64,000 bases of DNA. Source: Zizania palustris (taxonomy: Eukaryota; Streptophyta; Magnoliopsida; Poales; Poaceae). Location: positions 80,216,029 to 80,280,028 of the forward strand of contig JAAALK010000079.1 of assembly GCA_019279435.1 (NCBI GenBank), read 5' to 3'. Positions 46,691 to 58,349 of this stretch are shown piece after piece (position 1 is the first letter of the stretch; each line of letters starts with the position of its first letter). A program made the position numbers and the translations under genes. The notes beneath the pieces are model-generated. The model did not search any database. It worked only from the letters and a program-made list of their open reading frames with translations, and was not told the origin of the DNA.

Positions 46691-46707
46691 TTTCTGTGGT
46701 AGTGAAT

Positions 46708-47600
46708 ATTCATCAACTTTTGCATTTTTGAACTCTGAACCATTATCACTTCTTACTTTCTTGATATTATGCTCAAGTTAATTTTGAGTCCTCTTAGCAA
46801 AAGATTTGAATGTATCAAACACACTAGATTTATCATGAAGATAGAATACCCAAGTGAATCTAGTGAAATCATCAACAATCACAAGACAATAGATATTTCC
46901 ACTAATACTTTGATATGTTGTTAGTCCAAACAAACCTAAATGCAATAATTTCAAAGGTCTTGTGGTTGACATTTGACTCTTGTTGGGATGAGTATTTGCA
47001 ACTTATTTACCAGCTTTACAAGCACTACACAATTTATCTTTTTCAAAGTGAACATCTTTCAAGCTACAAACCAAGTCATGTTTCTATAGTCTATTCAATT
47101 GATTTATCCCAACACGAGCAAGTCTTCTATGACATAACTAACCCATTGATGATTTTGTGAACAAACATGTTGAGATATTTTCTTCACCTGATGAAAAATT
47201 AACTAGATAAATATTTTCATGATGAAATCCTTTGAATATAATATTACTACCATCCACACTAGTAAGAGTAACATCATCAGTAGAAAAGATATACTTGAAA
47301 CCAAGATGACATAATTGAGCAACAGAGAGAAGATTACATTTTAATGATTCAACTAGTAACCCATTTGAAATGGAAAGGTCATTTGAGATAACAATTTTAC
47401 TCAATCCTTTTACCTTTTCCTTGCTATTATCTCCAAAAGTGGTATTGTCATACCTAGTGCAATCATCATCATTGATGAGAGAGAACATCTTATGATCACC
47501 AGTCATATGTTGAGTGCATACACTATCAAGTATCCAATGTTTCCCTCCAACCATGTAGTTTACCTACAAAAGAAAATTAGTTTCTTTTAGGTACCCAAAT
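46708..47600 (-). pseudogene. copia protease and N-terminal integrase of minus-strand Sirevirus
   Basis: Protease (47554-47138) begins GGKHWILDSVCTQHMTG. The active site should be Asp-Ser/Thr-Gly but here reads Asp-Ser-Val, a loss of a key residue. The integrase zinc-finger region follows (47130-46980, with stops), then the core start KLLHLGLFGL and VIVDDFTRFTWVFY (46950-46850) and SDNGSEFKN (about 46740) before the CACTA insertion. The remaining core resumes at 38138. Confidence 0.8.
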
Positions 47601-47623
47601 TTGTTTTGGTCCTTGGATGTTAG

Positions 47624-49445
47624 TCACCAAAGCCTTTGGCACTCAAATGGATTTTTTAGCACAAGTATAAGTGTGCCAACAAATTTATAACAAACACCAT
47701 TTGAACTCTTAGTAAGAACATAGCAAGAATCAAAAGAAGCAAATGATACAATATTATTGCTTGTGCAATTTTTCTTCACATGACCAATTTTGTGACACTT
47801 GTAACAAGTCTTGCCACTATCTTTAGTGAAACTATTATTGTGAGAATAAAAAGATAGCTTTCCCTTCTTAGGAACATAACCAAGACCTTCATGATGAAGA
47901 GAAAACATTTGGCTCGCTAGGCAAAGATTGAATTGAGATGATCCACCATAATCGTTTTCTAAATCACAAGTGAGAGTACCTTTTTCAATTTTTCATTCTC
48001 AATAATAGGAGTTGCACCACATGAAAAATCATCACTCATGATTGAACCATTACAAGAACTACACAAAGAGTTTGAGTAACTAGATGCACTTGATGAACTA
48101 TCAAGTAAGTAATATGTAACACACATGTCCACCTTTGGCTTAATGACTTCATGAACAAAAGAATTTTGAGCTTCCTCAAGCCTCTCATGAGCATCCTTAA
48201 GATTTTGATGAGAGATCTTTATCTCCTCAAAAGACTCTTAAAGAGTATTATACAATTTCTTCAAGGCCTTAAACTTCTTATTCTCATTAAGCATTTGCAC
48301 AAGATCATCATAAAAAAATTCATCATCATCATTTGATACATTTATGCCATTTTTTCCATAAGACTATATGGTGAAGATAAGAGTGAAGGGGCTTCCTTGA
48401 TGGCAATACCAACAAGCCATTGGAACTCTTGTCATCTTCATCATCGAAGTCCAAGCTTGCATCGGAGTCCTACTCAACAAGATAGGCTTGGCCACCTTTC
48501 TTCTTTCTCTTGAAGAATTTCTTCTTATTTTTATTCTTATCCACATCATCATTCATCTTCTTCTTGTCTCGACAATAGATGGCAATATGACCGGGCTCAT
48601 CACAATTATAGCACTTCCTCTCATCAAAAGGATTATTTCTTAATGATTGGCCTCTTCTTGAGTACCCCTTCTTGTTCTTCATGATTTTTTTTAATATTAT
48701 CACAAACAAGGCCATCTCTTCATAAATATCACGATCATCCTCATCATCATCACTACCTTCTATAGTTGATTTTAAAGCTTGAGCCTTGAAAGCAACACTC
48801 TTTTTATTCTTATCAACAATTTCACCATGAGCTTCTTCTTGTGACTTCTTGAAGATATCATCGGTAAGCACTTCACCAAATATTGAAGTTGGTGAAGTGT
48901 TCTTCAAGTCCGATCTCACAAGCAAGGTGACAATTGTATCATACCGACTTTGGAGTGATTGAAGAAATTTGTGAAAAAAAATCATCATTTGACACATCAA
49001 GTCCAAGTCATTTGAGGTCATTGACGATCTCATTTAATCGGTTGAACATATCAGTCACTTATTCATCTTTTTTCATGGTGAATGTGTTGAATTTGCTCTT
49101 ACATAAATAAAGCTTTGCATTCCTCACTTCGGTGGTTCCCTCATGGATTTCCATGAGTCTTTCCCATATCTCATGAGCAGTTTTGAGATTCTTGACGAGG
49201 TTGAATTCACTCACATCAAGTGCATCATACAAAACAATCATGTCTTGATCATTGATAATAATATTTTCTTGATCGGTTGCCAAAGGTTCATCCTCCTTGA
49301 GAACAACATAACCATCCTTTACAATTTTCCAAATCCTTCCTCCCATTGCTCAAAGATGCACCATCATCCTAGTTTTCCAATAATCATAGTTGTTCCCATC
49401 AAAGTGCGGTGGTTTCCCAACATGCACATTACTTCCACTAGCTAT
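47624..49445 (-). pseudogene. gag of minus-strand Sirevirus, broken
   Basis: On the minus strand from about 49440 it reads GSNVHVGKPPHFDGNNYDYW, similar to the gag start of the element at 4582, but no ATG is present where the start is expected. A stop sits near 49360, and the region continues GGRIWKIVKDGYVVL, then the Asp-rich middle (SDDDEDDRD, about 48740), a first CCHC knuckle CYNCDEPGHIAIYC (about 48620-48575), a Lys-rich stretch and a second knuckle CYKCHKIGHVKKNC (about 47815-47770). Several stops and shifts break it. Two knuckles support the Sirevirus assignment. Confidence 0.82.
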
Positions 49446-49491
49446 TTATCCTACTCTAGGATGATCAAATCCACAAAATAAGGAGTCCTTA

Positions 49492-49503
49492 ACTCTGATA
49501 CTA
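49492..49503 (-). promoter_or_regulatory. Decayed primer binding site
   Basis: Minus strand reads TAGTATCAGAGT two bases after the LTR, two changes from the TGGTATCAGAGC site of the element at 2504. Confidence 0.7.
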
Positions 49504-49814
49504 CTTGTAGGATATAATGATACCGACTAGAGGGGGTTGAATAGATGGTTTAAACTAAAATCATAAACACTTAGTAAATTTAATTAGAACCACAAGAGAA
49601 TTTAAACTTCTAGCTTATGCTTAGCAAAGTGGGTTTGAAACCTATGGTGATAAGATACAATTCAATTTCTAGTAAACTAAATTACTCAAATAAACACACA
49701 AGATGAAATTGAGCCAGTGAGATCACCACATAAGAGACTAGATATATCTCGTGGTATCGATAACTTTCTGGTCACCCCTAATCCACGTTGAGGTGGATTC
49801 AATGACTTCCAACC

Positions 49815-50500
49815 AGTGTTCTAAAAGGCGGCGCCTAGCACCGCCTAGGCACCGTCCTGCCACCGTGACTAGCCTATAAGCGGCAATATGGGTGGCCTAG
49901 ACGCCTAGGTGGTCAACTGTAGTACTGGGCGGAATACCGTTGTGCTGGGCGACACTTGGGCGGCACGGTGCAATGGTGCTGAGGCCGCTGGCGGCCAAAA
50001 ATGGAGGCTGGTGGTGCGGTGGGAAAAGGAAGTTGGCTAGCTCCGATGATGGTTGGCGTGCACGTGACCAGATCCGATGGCAGGAGGCACACACAGCTCG
50101 GATCTAGCTATCACCCTCACCGCCGGTGGCAGGAGGGGCGGGCCGCAGGAACGGTCAGAGGGGAGGGGACGACTGGCCAAGAAATGTAAGAGAAGATAAA
50201 GGGGCTGGCATGGTGAGCTCAGAGGGGAAGAGAGGAAGGAAGAGAGGGAGGGGACGAGAGCCTGTCGCTTGGGATTTTGTCTGTTCAGAGGAAAGAAAAG
50301 GTAGTAAGGAGGGGGAAAGACACCTTTGAAGACTGTGAAATACTTGGGACTTATAGAAAATTAATAGCAAACGCCTAAGAGTTGAAGAAAATTAATAGTA
50401 GACACTTGGAAAATGTGCAGACCTAAGCAACACCTAGGAAGCTCTAGGCGCTAGAAGTCAGGTCCTCTCCCGACTAGTGCCTAGCGCTTACTAGAACACT
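49815..50500. mobile_element. Small DNA transposon in the LTR, 686 bp
   Basis: Inverted ends AGTGTTCTA and TAGAACACT. The flanking duplication is ACTTCCAACC (49805-49814, 50501-50510), 9 or 10 bp, which suggests a Mutator-like element. The inner ends are rich in GGCGCCTAG-type words. No transposase; open frames in it are GC-skewed and without motifs. Confidence 0.75.
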
Positions 50501-50929
50501 ACTTCCAACCACTCCTCTACTGAGAGTCCACTTGGTACTTGAGTTGGCTTGGATCAAAAAATCACTCCACACCTCGATTCCAGTAGAGTTGCTCTTGACC
50601 ACCCTAGTGAGGTGAGCACAAAGACTCTCACAACACCTCCACGACTTCTTCACAATCTTCTTGAAGATCTCGGTAAAGAAATGATATCCAAGCCATCTAG
50701 GAGGCGACAACCTCTAAGAGTAAAAAGCCAATGCCTTGCTTGAAGTCTCCTTAGTTCCCCAAAGCTCAAACAATAGATGCAATGCACTAGGAACCTCTCA
50801 ATCTCACTTGGAATCACACTGTAAGTCAATGTGAGTGAGAGAGAGGAGAGGAAAGGGTCAAGAATACTCAACAAGTGTTCTAAATGATCAATAGAGGGTG
50901 CACACACCCAAGCACCCACTATTTATACT

Positions 50930-50937
50930 CCCACTCT
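50930..50937 (-). promoter_or_regulatory. TATA box of minus-strand Sirevirus 5' LTR
   Basis: Minus strand reads GAGTATAAATAGTGGG, about 820 bp from the LTR 5' end. Confidence 0.65.
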
Positions 50938-51764
50938 CCTCAACTTGTCGTTATGAGCTCACTGCACAAAATCAGAGGAAACGTGGACAGTCCGCCTCAC
51001 AACATGTGGATTGTCTACCATTAACCCCAATGGGTAGTTTTGCATTAAATGCATGTCAGAGCATTCAAAAAATGGCAGGTGGACAGTCTGCACCCTAGTG
51101 ACGGATAGTCCGACGATCAAGAACCTCGAAGCACAAAAGCTTTGCATTTCTGCTGCCTGTGAAGACAATGACCAGCGAAGAGTCCGTGCCGCAGGGCCAG
51201 ATTGTCCGCCTTTCACTAGATAAAAACAACAAACCTGCCTTGGTTCTGTCTTAGCATGTCTTACAAAGGCAGACAGTCTGTGCCCTAGGGTCGGATGGTC
51301 CACCATGGAATTTTTAAGACTTGCAGACATTCCACCACTAAGGCTCGGACAATCCACTGTATAAAAAATTAGCACTTATGTTCAAAGAGATTTTACGCTC
51401 GATTTCCCTTAGAAACCCTCATCGTTGTTAGCCCTCATGCAAATGTTTTAACAATATGAGCAAGGAGGCGCTAGAGACCCGTCAAGTAAAAAAATTGACC
51501 CCTCTTGATAGTACAACTATCTAGCATGCTAACCTAGTCAATATTCAACATCTAAGCACCTCTTGACCGGTAAAAAAACCTATTAATATCTTTTCCTTGT
51601 GTAATCCATCCACCGCAAGTGAGTCACCATGATGATATCATTGTGAATAAACCTCAACATTGCATGAGTCAACCTACTTTCATATTTCTCATGAAACTGT
51701 TAGTTCACGCATGATGTCATTAATTACCAAAACACCAAATAGGGGCCTAAATACTTACACTATC

Positions 51765-52150
51765 ACAAATATATTTGGATCTCAAGTGAAGTGCTTGTAT
51801 TACTCTTGAAATTTTTATCAATAGACTATATTTGTGATTGTATCAATTCATCTACTCATTTTCTTCTCTTCCTTTTCTCATTGTCTGAAGCATATTTTTA
51901 TGACATGATTCTATTAAAATATAAAAATAAGTATCACATTGATCAAACATTCAAATATATAAACACTGCCTTATTCTGAAATCTAAAATCTCGTTTAATA
52001 AGAAGTTACTAATCAGTGTTTAAATAGTTAAATACGTAACTTAATCTAATCCTAAGAGTTTGAGACCTACAGTGCAGCACGCAGTGACAGCATTACGCAC
52101 CTTGCAGTTGCAAAACAACACTTAAGCAGAAATACATAATCTTCAAATTA
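51765..52150. other. AT-rich spacer, nothing recognised
   Basis: No gene, terminal repeats or RNA recognised. Confidence 0.5.
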
Positions 52151-52153
52151 GAA

Positions 52154-52335
52154 TTTTGTGTGTGTGTGTATGTGTGTCTGTGTGTCTGTGTGTGTAAGTA
52201 CGTACGTATGTAGGTACGTATGTATGTAGGTAGGTATGTACGTAGGTAGGTATGTACATATGTATGTACGTACGTATGTGTGTTTTTATATGTGTGTGTG
52301 AGTGTGTGTCTGTGTGTGTATGTATATGTATATAC
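52154..52335. repeat. Compound GT / GTAC-type microsatellite
   Basis: A (GT)n tract grades into a run of GTAC, GTAT and GTAG tetranucleotides (52196-52280), then back to GTGT. Drifted rather than pure. Confidence 0.85.
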
Positions 52336-52473
52336 GGGAACGCTATTCTACACTATGGGTGTAAATGATATTCTACACCGATCATTCCAATCGTGCCCAC
52401 CCCCCACCCAATCCCAACCCCTCCATTCCACGTCGGTGTAGAATAGCATTCTACACCCGTGGTGTAGAATAAC

Positions 52474-52475
<2 letters not shown>
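52336..52475. mobile_element. Short palindromic MITE beside a TA tract
   Basis: The left arm CGCTATTCTACACTATGGGT and the right arm, on the other strand TTATTCTACACCACGGGT, are inverted copies. Each arm has a second ATTCTACACCG word. Around 140 bp; exact ends unclear because of the flanking TA repeats. Confidence 0.55.

Positions 52476-52476
<1 letters not shown>

Positions 52477-52515
<39 letters not shown>
52477..52515. repeat. (TA)n microsatellite
   Basis: About 19 TA units. Confidence 0.95.
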
Positions 52516-52518
<3 letters not shown>

Positions 52519-52737
52519 CCAGCTAAAATCAGGGTTAGTGGTGATAAACAGGAAGGTAAGCAAATGATAACATAAATTTAAATGTATTTTGTACTAGGTA
52601 CATACCAACAATAAAATTAGTTTTACTAAATCTTTGTCCTTGGAGCATGCACTTTGGCATTTTGCAGCATTTACATAGAAATTATTCAAACAACTAAATT
52701 TCCCAAAGACTGTCGTATGTAAATATATAAAATGGTA

Positions 52738-52987
52738 CTCCATCCATTCTTTTTTAAAATGACGTTTTGGTTAATTTTGAAAGTGTTTCTTATTTGACGT
52801 CTTGATTCATTTTCGGTAACTCACCTCTCCATTTTCCATATTTGCCCCTCCACTCTGCGTACTCCAACGCTTGTCAAGCTATATATGTGAATTAAAGTGA
52901 TGTGAATAAGGGCAAAAGAGTAATTTCACTCTTTCCTTAATTTTATCAAGCTGGTGAGAAGCGTTATTTAAAAAGAAATGGAGGGAG
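52738..52987. mobile_element. Stowaway MITE, 250 bp
   Basis: Ends CTCCATCCATTC and GAAATGGAGGGAG, flanked by TA on both sides (52736-52737, 52988-52989). Typical Stowaway (Tc1/mariner) ends. Confidence 0.85.
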
Positions 52988-52989
52988 TA

Positions 52990-54440
52990 AATTATAGCAG
53001 TAATAAGTAATGAATTATTGTGCAGTCTTTTGTCCATGTTTACTTAATGCTGCCGAGATGCATTGAGAAATTATATTATAATGAAATGTAATATGAATAT
53101 AATGTAATGCATAGTTGTTTATCTGCATTATATTATATTAGTAAAGGTGCTTACTTTTATTTATTTTATTATAATTATACTGTTTTGCATGCATAAACGT
53201 TACTATTGGAGAGGAAAAACATATTTTATTTACTCCAAAAGGTTAATACTCTTCCTATCTGGATTCCAGATTCGTATAAAACAATGAACAAAACCTTAGC
53301 TAAGATTACAAATCATTTACTCTCCAGAATCATTGCACGGTTCAATTTGAAAATCTGTAAAATCTGTTCATATTTGCATCAAAGCAGTAGTCTGAATCTA
53401 GGGTGGGAAAAGTAACTTCTTTCATCCACTTTGTAATAAAAGTTTATAGAAACAAAATTAGTACTCGTACTACCAACATTTAATGGACTAACCAGCAAAA
53501 AATTGGGTGCTTTGGGCAAAGGGATGCAAATGAGAACTTGCATTTTATTAGCAAAAGCCTTAAATCAAATCTTGCAAAAAAAAATATAGTCCCTCTAATT
53601 TTTTATATAAGTCGTTTAGCGTTCTGAATTGTTTCGTAAATATATGTCATTTTAGAAACTCTAGAATTTTTTATTTTTATTCTATGTTTAATCTGTCAAA
53701 TAAATATTACTCCTCTTACAAATAAATAATTTATCTTTTTCAAATCGTAATAAACACAGGAGGCAATAAAGACATTTGAGTTAATTTCGTGATTGTTGTG
53801 TACAAGTCTAAGACAAAGTATTTAATAAATTGGTAGGATTGTTGTCTAAGATTGAAAAATGCACAACCATATTTGGTACTAGCCACATTTCCCTTGCAAA
53901 AAAAACACAAGTCAATGAATATACACGTAAATATACAAGTGTCTATAAAAAATCTCGGACAGAAACATGAAATAAACGAAGGAAAATGAGAAATACTAAA
54001 TTCATATTTTTCACACATCATATATATATATATATATATACACACACGTACACACATATATACTGAAATAAGATTTTGAAACCATACCCCTAAATTTTGA
54101 AACCGGCAAAGAGGTAACTAAAGCACATTCTTGTTCTCAGAGTCTAATTTAGAAAATAATAACCTAATTTTACTGCTATTCAAGATCAACGTCAACTCCC
54201 GACACGGGGACTCTCCCATTTCTATTAAAGAAACGCACAATACCTACTATACAAGTTCACATCACCCAGACGCAACCAACACAGCTCACCACATAACATA
54301 CTGTGGAAGCCAAAAGTCATATCAATTTTACATCCCAACATGAAAGGCCACACATCCAACAAAAGCTAACTCTTGTTACTTCCAGCTAACAGCTCCACAT
54401 GTCAGCAAGCAAAACCAGACCTCACACAAAGGCAAAAAAC
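52990..54440. other. AT-rich spacer with a TA tract and LINE 3' flank
   Basis: No gene seen. A (TA)n run lies at about 54018-54041. A half Stowaway-like end (AGTCCCTCTAATTTTTTATA) is near 53590. The part after about 54140 may be the 3' untranslated region of the L1 LINE. Confidence 0.45.
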
Positions 54441-54444
54441 ACTC

Positions 54445-57412
54445 TCATCCAATCCCCAGACAGTTCTTCATCAGATTCCACCCATGTCTCTGGCTGAAGA
54501 AATCATTTGCCAGATGTTTTAGAAGATGCACCCCCAGCGCCAGGTTTCTTGCCCTTTCCTCTGATTTCTGCAGAATAGACCAAGAGGAGACCCAGCCACA
54601 AATTATATTAATGAAAACCAGAGGATCATCAATCAAAACCCCTTTGAACACTGCATCATTTCTACATTTCCATATACTCCAGAAAATAGCCGCCACACCA
54701 ACACCAGCCACCTTTTTGAAACTTTTACTCAGCTTTTTGAACCAAAGATTCCAAACATGTTCAAAATCCAAGAAAGGACCAATACTGAAACATACATGAA
54801 TCATTCTCCAAATAAACCTGGCAACCACACAATCGAAAACAGATGTTGTACAGACTCATCAAGACCACAGAAAGAACAACTCTTACAACCACCTTTCCAA
54901 CCTCTTCTCAACAAATTGTCTCTAGTCAAGATCTTATTGTTCCTTGCCAACCACAAGAAAACTTTGACTTTTAGAGGAATTTTTAAATCCCAAATCACAT
55001 TTCGAACCCTAGGTAAATTTTGCATTTTCAGTGCCTTATAAAAGGAACTCACAGTAAAGATACCTTTTCCAGATAAAGACCAAAAGACCTGATCAGCATC
55101 CTCATTCGAACTTACTAAATCACATAACTTTCTCAGTTTAATCCAGGATTGATACCTACCACCCACCAAATCTCTTCTGAATTTTAACACAACCCAATCA
55201 CTAGCAAACACATCAGCAACAGAAATGTTTTTTGAAAGAGATATCAAAAAAAGATCAGGGAACTGCTCTGCAAGGGGGCAAGAACCAATCCAAGTATCCT
55301 TCCAAAAAAAAAGTATCTCTCCCATTTCCTATCTTCCTCCTACAGAATTGTAAGTAAGTCCCTTTAATTTTCATTAGAGCCTTCCAAAATTGAGAATCAC
55401 CATTTTTTTGAATACACTGGTACAAATTTTTATTTTTCAGATACTTAGCCCTTAACAGCTCCTGCCAGATCCCTTTTTCAGAATCCAGCTTCCACAACCA
55501 CTTCCCTAACAAGGCAATATTCATAATTTCTAAATCTAAGACCCCCAAACCAACAACCTCTTTAGGCATACAAATCACATCCCACTTCTCCAAATGGTAT
55601 TTTTTTAATCCCTTGATCTTCCTGCCACAATAGTCTAGATCTGAAGAAGTCTAGCCTCCTCTTCACCCCCTTAGGAAGAGCATAAAAAGAAATGAAGTAA
55701 AGGGGAATACTACTTAAACAAGCATTAAGTAGAATCAGCCTCCCACCAATATCCAGAAGCTTGCCTTTCCAGCAGCCTAGCTTACTTTCAACCTTATTTT
55801 CACAGACTTTTCAATCTTTATTCAAAATTTTGGTCTTATTAATAGTCATCCCCAGATATTTGATGGGCAAATCACCCAACTTACAAGTGAGTATACTACT
55901 GAACATCCTTCCCCTAAACTCATCCATCCCAAAACAAAATACTTCACTTTTATGGAAATTAATTTTTAATCCTGACATTTGTTCAAACAGACACAGAATA
56001 TATTTTAAGTGTTTTGCATTCTCCAAATCATCCTTCAGCATGAAAATTGTGTCATCAGCATATTGTAATATAGAGATGCCTTCAGGGAGCAAATCACCCC
56101 CTAACCCCATAATCAACTTATTCTGAACAGCAACATTCATTAAACAAGATAATGCATCAGCACCCAGGTCAAACAGGAGGGGAGAGAGGGGGTCTCCTTG
56201 TCTCAACCCTCTATTAGTTTTGAAATAAGCCCCCACCTGGTCATTAACTCTCACATTCACTTTACCTCCCATAATCAAACGCATGATCCAGTCATTCCAT
56301 TTATGTGGGAACCCCTTAATTCTAACATTTGGAACAAGAAAGACCATTTAACCTTATCATAAGCCTTCTCAAAATCCACTTTGAATAAAATGCCTGGCAA
56401 CTTTTTTTATGCATAGAATTTAAAATCTCATGCAGAATAACCACACCATCCAAAATATATCTATTTTTAATGAAGGCAGTTTGGTTTCTAGAGATTAGAT
56501 AACCAATTACCCTCTCCAGCCTATGCATAAGAACTTTAGTCACTATTTTGAAACTAACATTTAGCAAACAGATAGGTCTAAAGTCCTTAACTTGATTGGC
56601 ATTCAAAGATTTAGGCACCAAAGTGATAAGTCCACAATTAAGCCTATTGATATCATCTTTACCCTGATAAAAATCCTCAAAATATCCATCAGGTCCATTT
56701 TAACCACATCCCAAAAATTCTTATAAAATTCAATAGGGAAACCATCAGGGCCAGGAGACTTATTATTCTCCATACCAAAAACCACATGTTGAATTTCATC
56801 CTCAGTGAAAGGTTTTAACAAATCTCTTCTATCCTCATCCTTAATTTTCACAAAATTACCACCATTGAACTTGATATTAACTCTGTCATCCTCCCCAAAC
56901 AGGTTCTTATAGAAATTAGTTACATGATTCAACATTTCAACCTGATCAAATAAAATCATATCCCCATTATTCAGAAAAGGAATCAAGTTTTTTCTTCTCT
57001 TACCATTGGCTTTGGCATGGAAATATTTAGTATTACTATTTCCTTCAAGCACATCCTTCTCTTTACTCCTCTGAACCCATTTCACATGATCTTCCCTCAT
57101 CAAGTTTCTTAGACATAAATCCAGATCTTTTTTTTCTGATTCAATTCCCAATTCATTCCCATCACCTCACATTTTTTATCAATCTCATCCAGTTTCCTCA
57201 GCACATCCTCCTTAGACTTTTTATACAAGCTCTCCTAATTAGCATTCCAATCTCTTAGCTTTCTCCTAAGAGTAATCATCTTAGCTTGTCATCTGTCCAC
57301 AGCAAACCCTCTAAACTTCCTATCAGACCAAACACCAACCACCACTTCTCTCAAATCCTCCCTTAACAACCAGCTGTTTTCAAATCTAAACAACACTTTT
57401 TTAACCACCTGA
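54445..57412 (-). mobile_element. L1-type LINE, 5' truncated and decayed
   Basis: Minus strand, starting within ORF2 after the endonuclease. The reverse transcriptase pieces read NNKSPGPDGFPIEF (about 56740), KDFRPICLLNVSFKIVTKVL (about 56580), NRGLRQGDPLSPLLF (about 56200) and the catalytic box LQYADDTIFML (about 56060). The C-terminal part has the zf-RVT pattern (LKVKVFLWLARNNK, then CSFCGLDESVQHLF, about 54960-54850). Several frameshifts (near 56640, 56340, 55300, 54820) and stops break it. No endonuclease and no clear target duplication. The 5' end coincides with the MITE at 57417. Confidence 0.82.
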
Positions 57413-57416
57413 TTAA

Positions 57417-57654
57417 GGTACGTTTGTTTCACTATCTCACGGCTAGAGATTATCTAGTTAATTTGAGTAGCTGAATAGTCTGAGTATCTAGCCGGTGAGA
57501 ATCTAGAGAAACTATTATTTTCTAATTTCTAAATTTTAGTTTATTTTCAAATTCTACGGCTATTGATTTTCACAATATAAATTTAGAATCTTGATCATTT
57601 GTTTTAGCTTCAAATTTTAAAAACGCAGCTATCACAAGGTCAAACAAACAGACC
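57417..57654. mobile_element. Tourist-like MITE, about 238 bp
   Basis: Ends GGTACGTTTGTTTCAC and, on the other strand, GGTCTGTTTGTTTGAC. No clear duplication. Confidence 0.5.
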
Positions 57655-57828
57655 CTGACAACATAAAAGCGTGCTTGTCTTCACTAATAATGATTCAGTC
57701 AGAGGCTGCTAATGCCGTTGACCAGGATGAGTTCAATTAAATGGATTCTTGGTTGTCATATGTCAACAATCTGTTTCGGACTACGGTGAAATTAACTCAA
57801 CTAGGCAATAGCTTAGTTTACTACGTTA

Positions 57829-58076
57829 CCACCTCCTTCGTACTGTCATTCGTTTGTTTTTTAATACTTCTTTAATTTTGATCAAATTTAAATGAAATTA
57901 TATTAATATTTATGATATCAAATAAATATACTATTAAAATTATATTTAATAGTTAATTTAGTGAAACTAATTTAATTTTATAATTATTGGTATTTTATAA
58001 AATTAGTCAAATTCAAAGAAATTTGATTGTTAGAAAAGTGAACCATCTTATAATTTATAATATATAGCGAGGAGAG
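57829..58076. mobile_element. Stowaway-like MITE, diverged
   Basis: Left CCACCTCCTTCGTA and, on the other strand, CTCTCCTCGCTA, flanked by TA (57827-57828, 58077-58078). AT-rich interior. The 270 bp that follow hold nothing that I recognise. Confidence 0.5.
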
Positions 58077-58349
58077 TAGAAACATATGACTTCAGAAAAA
58101 CAAAAAAAACGCATTTACATCCTACCTTCTCAAATAATTTGAACAATATTTCCTTTGAAAATAATTATAATGATTTCGATATCAAAAGAGCATTTAGATT
58201 CATCATGAAATATATTTTTTATAATTTACGTGGTCAACACATTATACTTTAATACTTTATTATAAACTTAATGAAACTTAAAATATATTGACTTAGAACA
58301 AATTTAGAAATACACTTTGTTGACAGAGTTGGTACTCCCTCCTCTCAAT

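Larger units (their letters stand above)
38142..46704 (+). mobile_element. CACTA (En/Spm) element, non-autonomous, 8.56 kb
   Basis: Starts CACTACCACAAAAATGG and ends TTTCTGTGGTAGTG, with a perfect 3-bp duplication AAT (38139-38141, 46705-46707). Both ends carry many inverted copies of a TAGTGACGGGT motif, the usual subterminal repeats to which the transposase binds. It sits inside the integrase core of the Sirevirus. I find no TNP2/TNPA-type transposase. Instead it carries a B3-domain gene fragment. It also hosts an RTE LINE, which hosts a solo LTR. Net length without these is about 3.1 kb. Confidence 0.9.
32305..51759 (-). mobile_element. Sirevirus-type Ty1/copia element on minus strand, heavily nested
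   Basis: Both ends carry related LTRs: TGTAGGATCTAAGGATACTG at 32305 and TGTAGGATATAATGATACCG at 49506. Between them, on the minus strand, lie gag with two zinc knuckles, protease, integrase, RT and RNase H in copia order. The flanks CTATT (32300-32304) and CTATC (51760-51764) fit a duplication with one change. Two knuckles, a polypurine run at 33786-33795 and the LTR end motif place it with the Sireviruses. Without its inserts the element is about 8.4 kb. It holds five independent later insertions at the top level and is clearly older than the element at 2504. Confidence 0.85.
49506..51759 (-). repeat. 5' LTR of minus-strand Sirevirus
   Basis: About 1.56 kb once the 686-bp insert is removed. 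On the minus strand it starts TGTAAGTATTTAGGCCCCTA and ends at 49506. TATA box at 50930-50937. Repeated CAGTCCGCC/GGACAGTC motifs fill 50975-51360 upstream of the box. Confidence 0.8.

Noticed and set aside
53590..53770. Second Stowaway at AGTCCCTCTAATTTTT
   Set aside because: Only one end is recognisable; no matching inverted end found.
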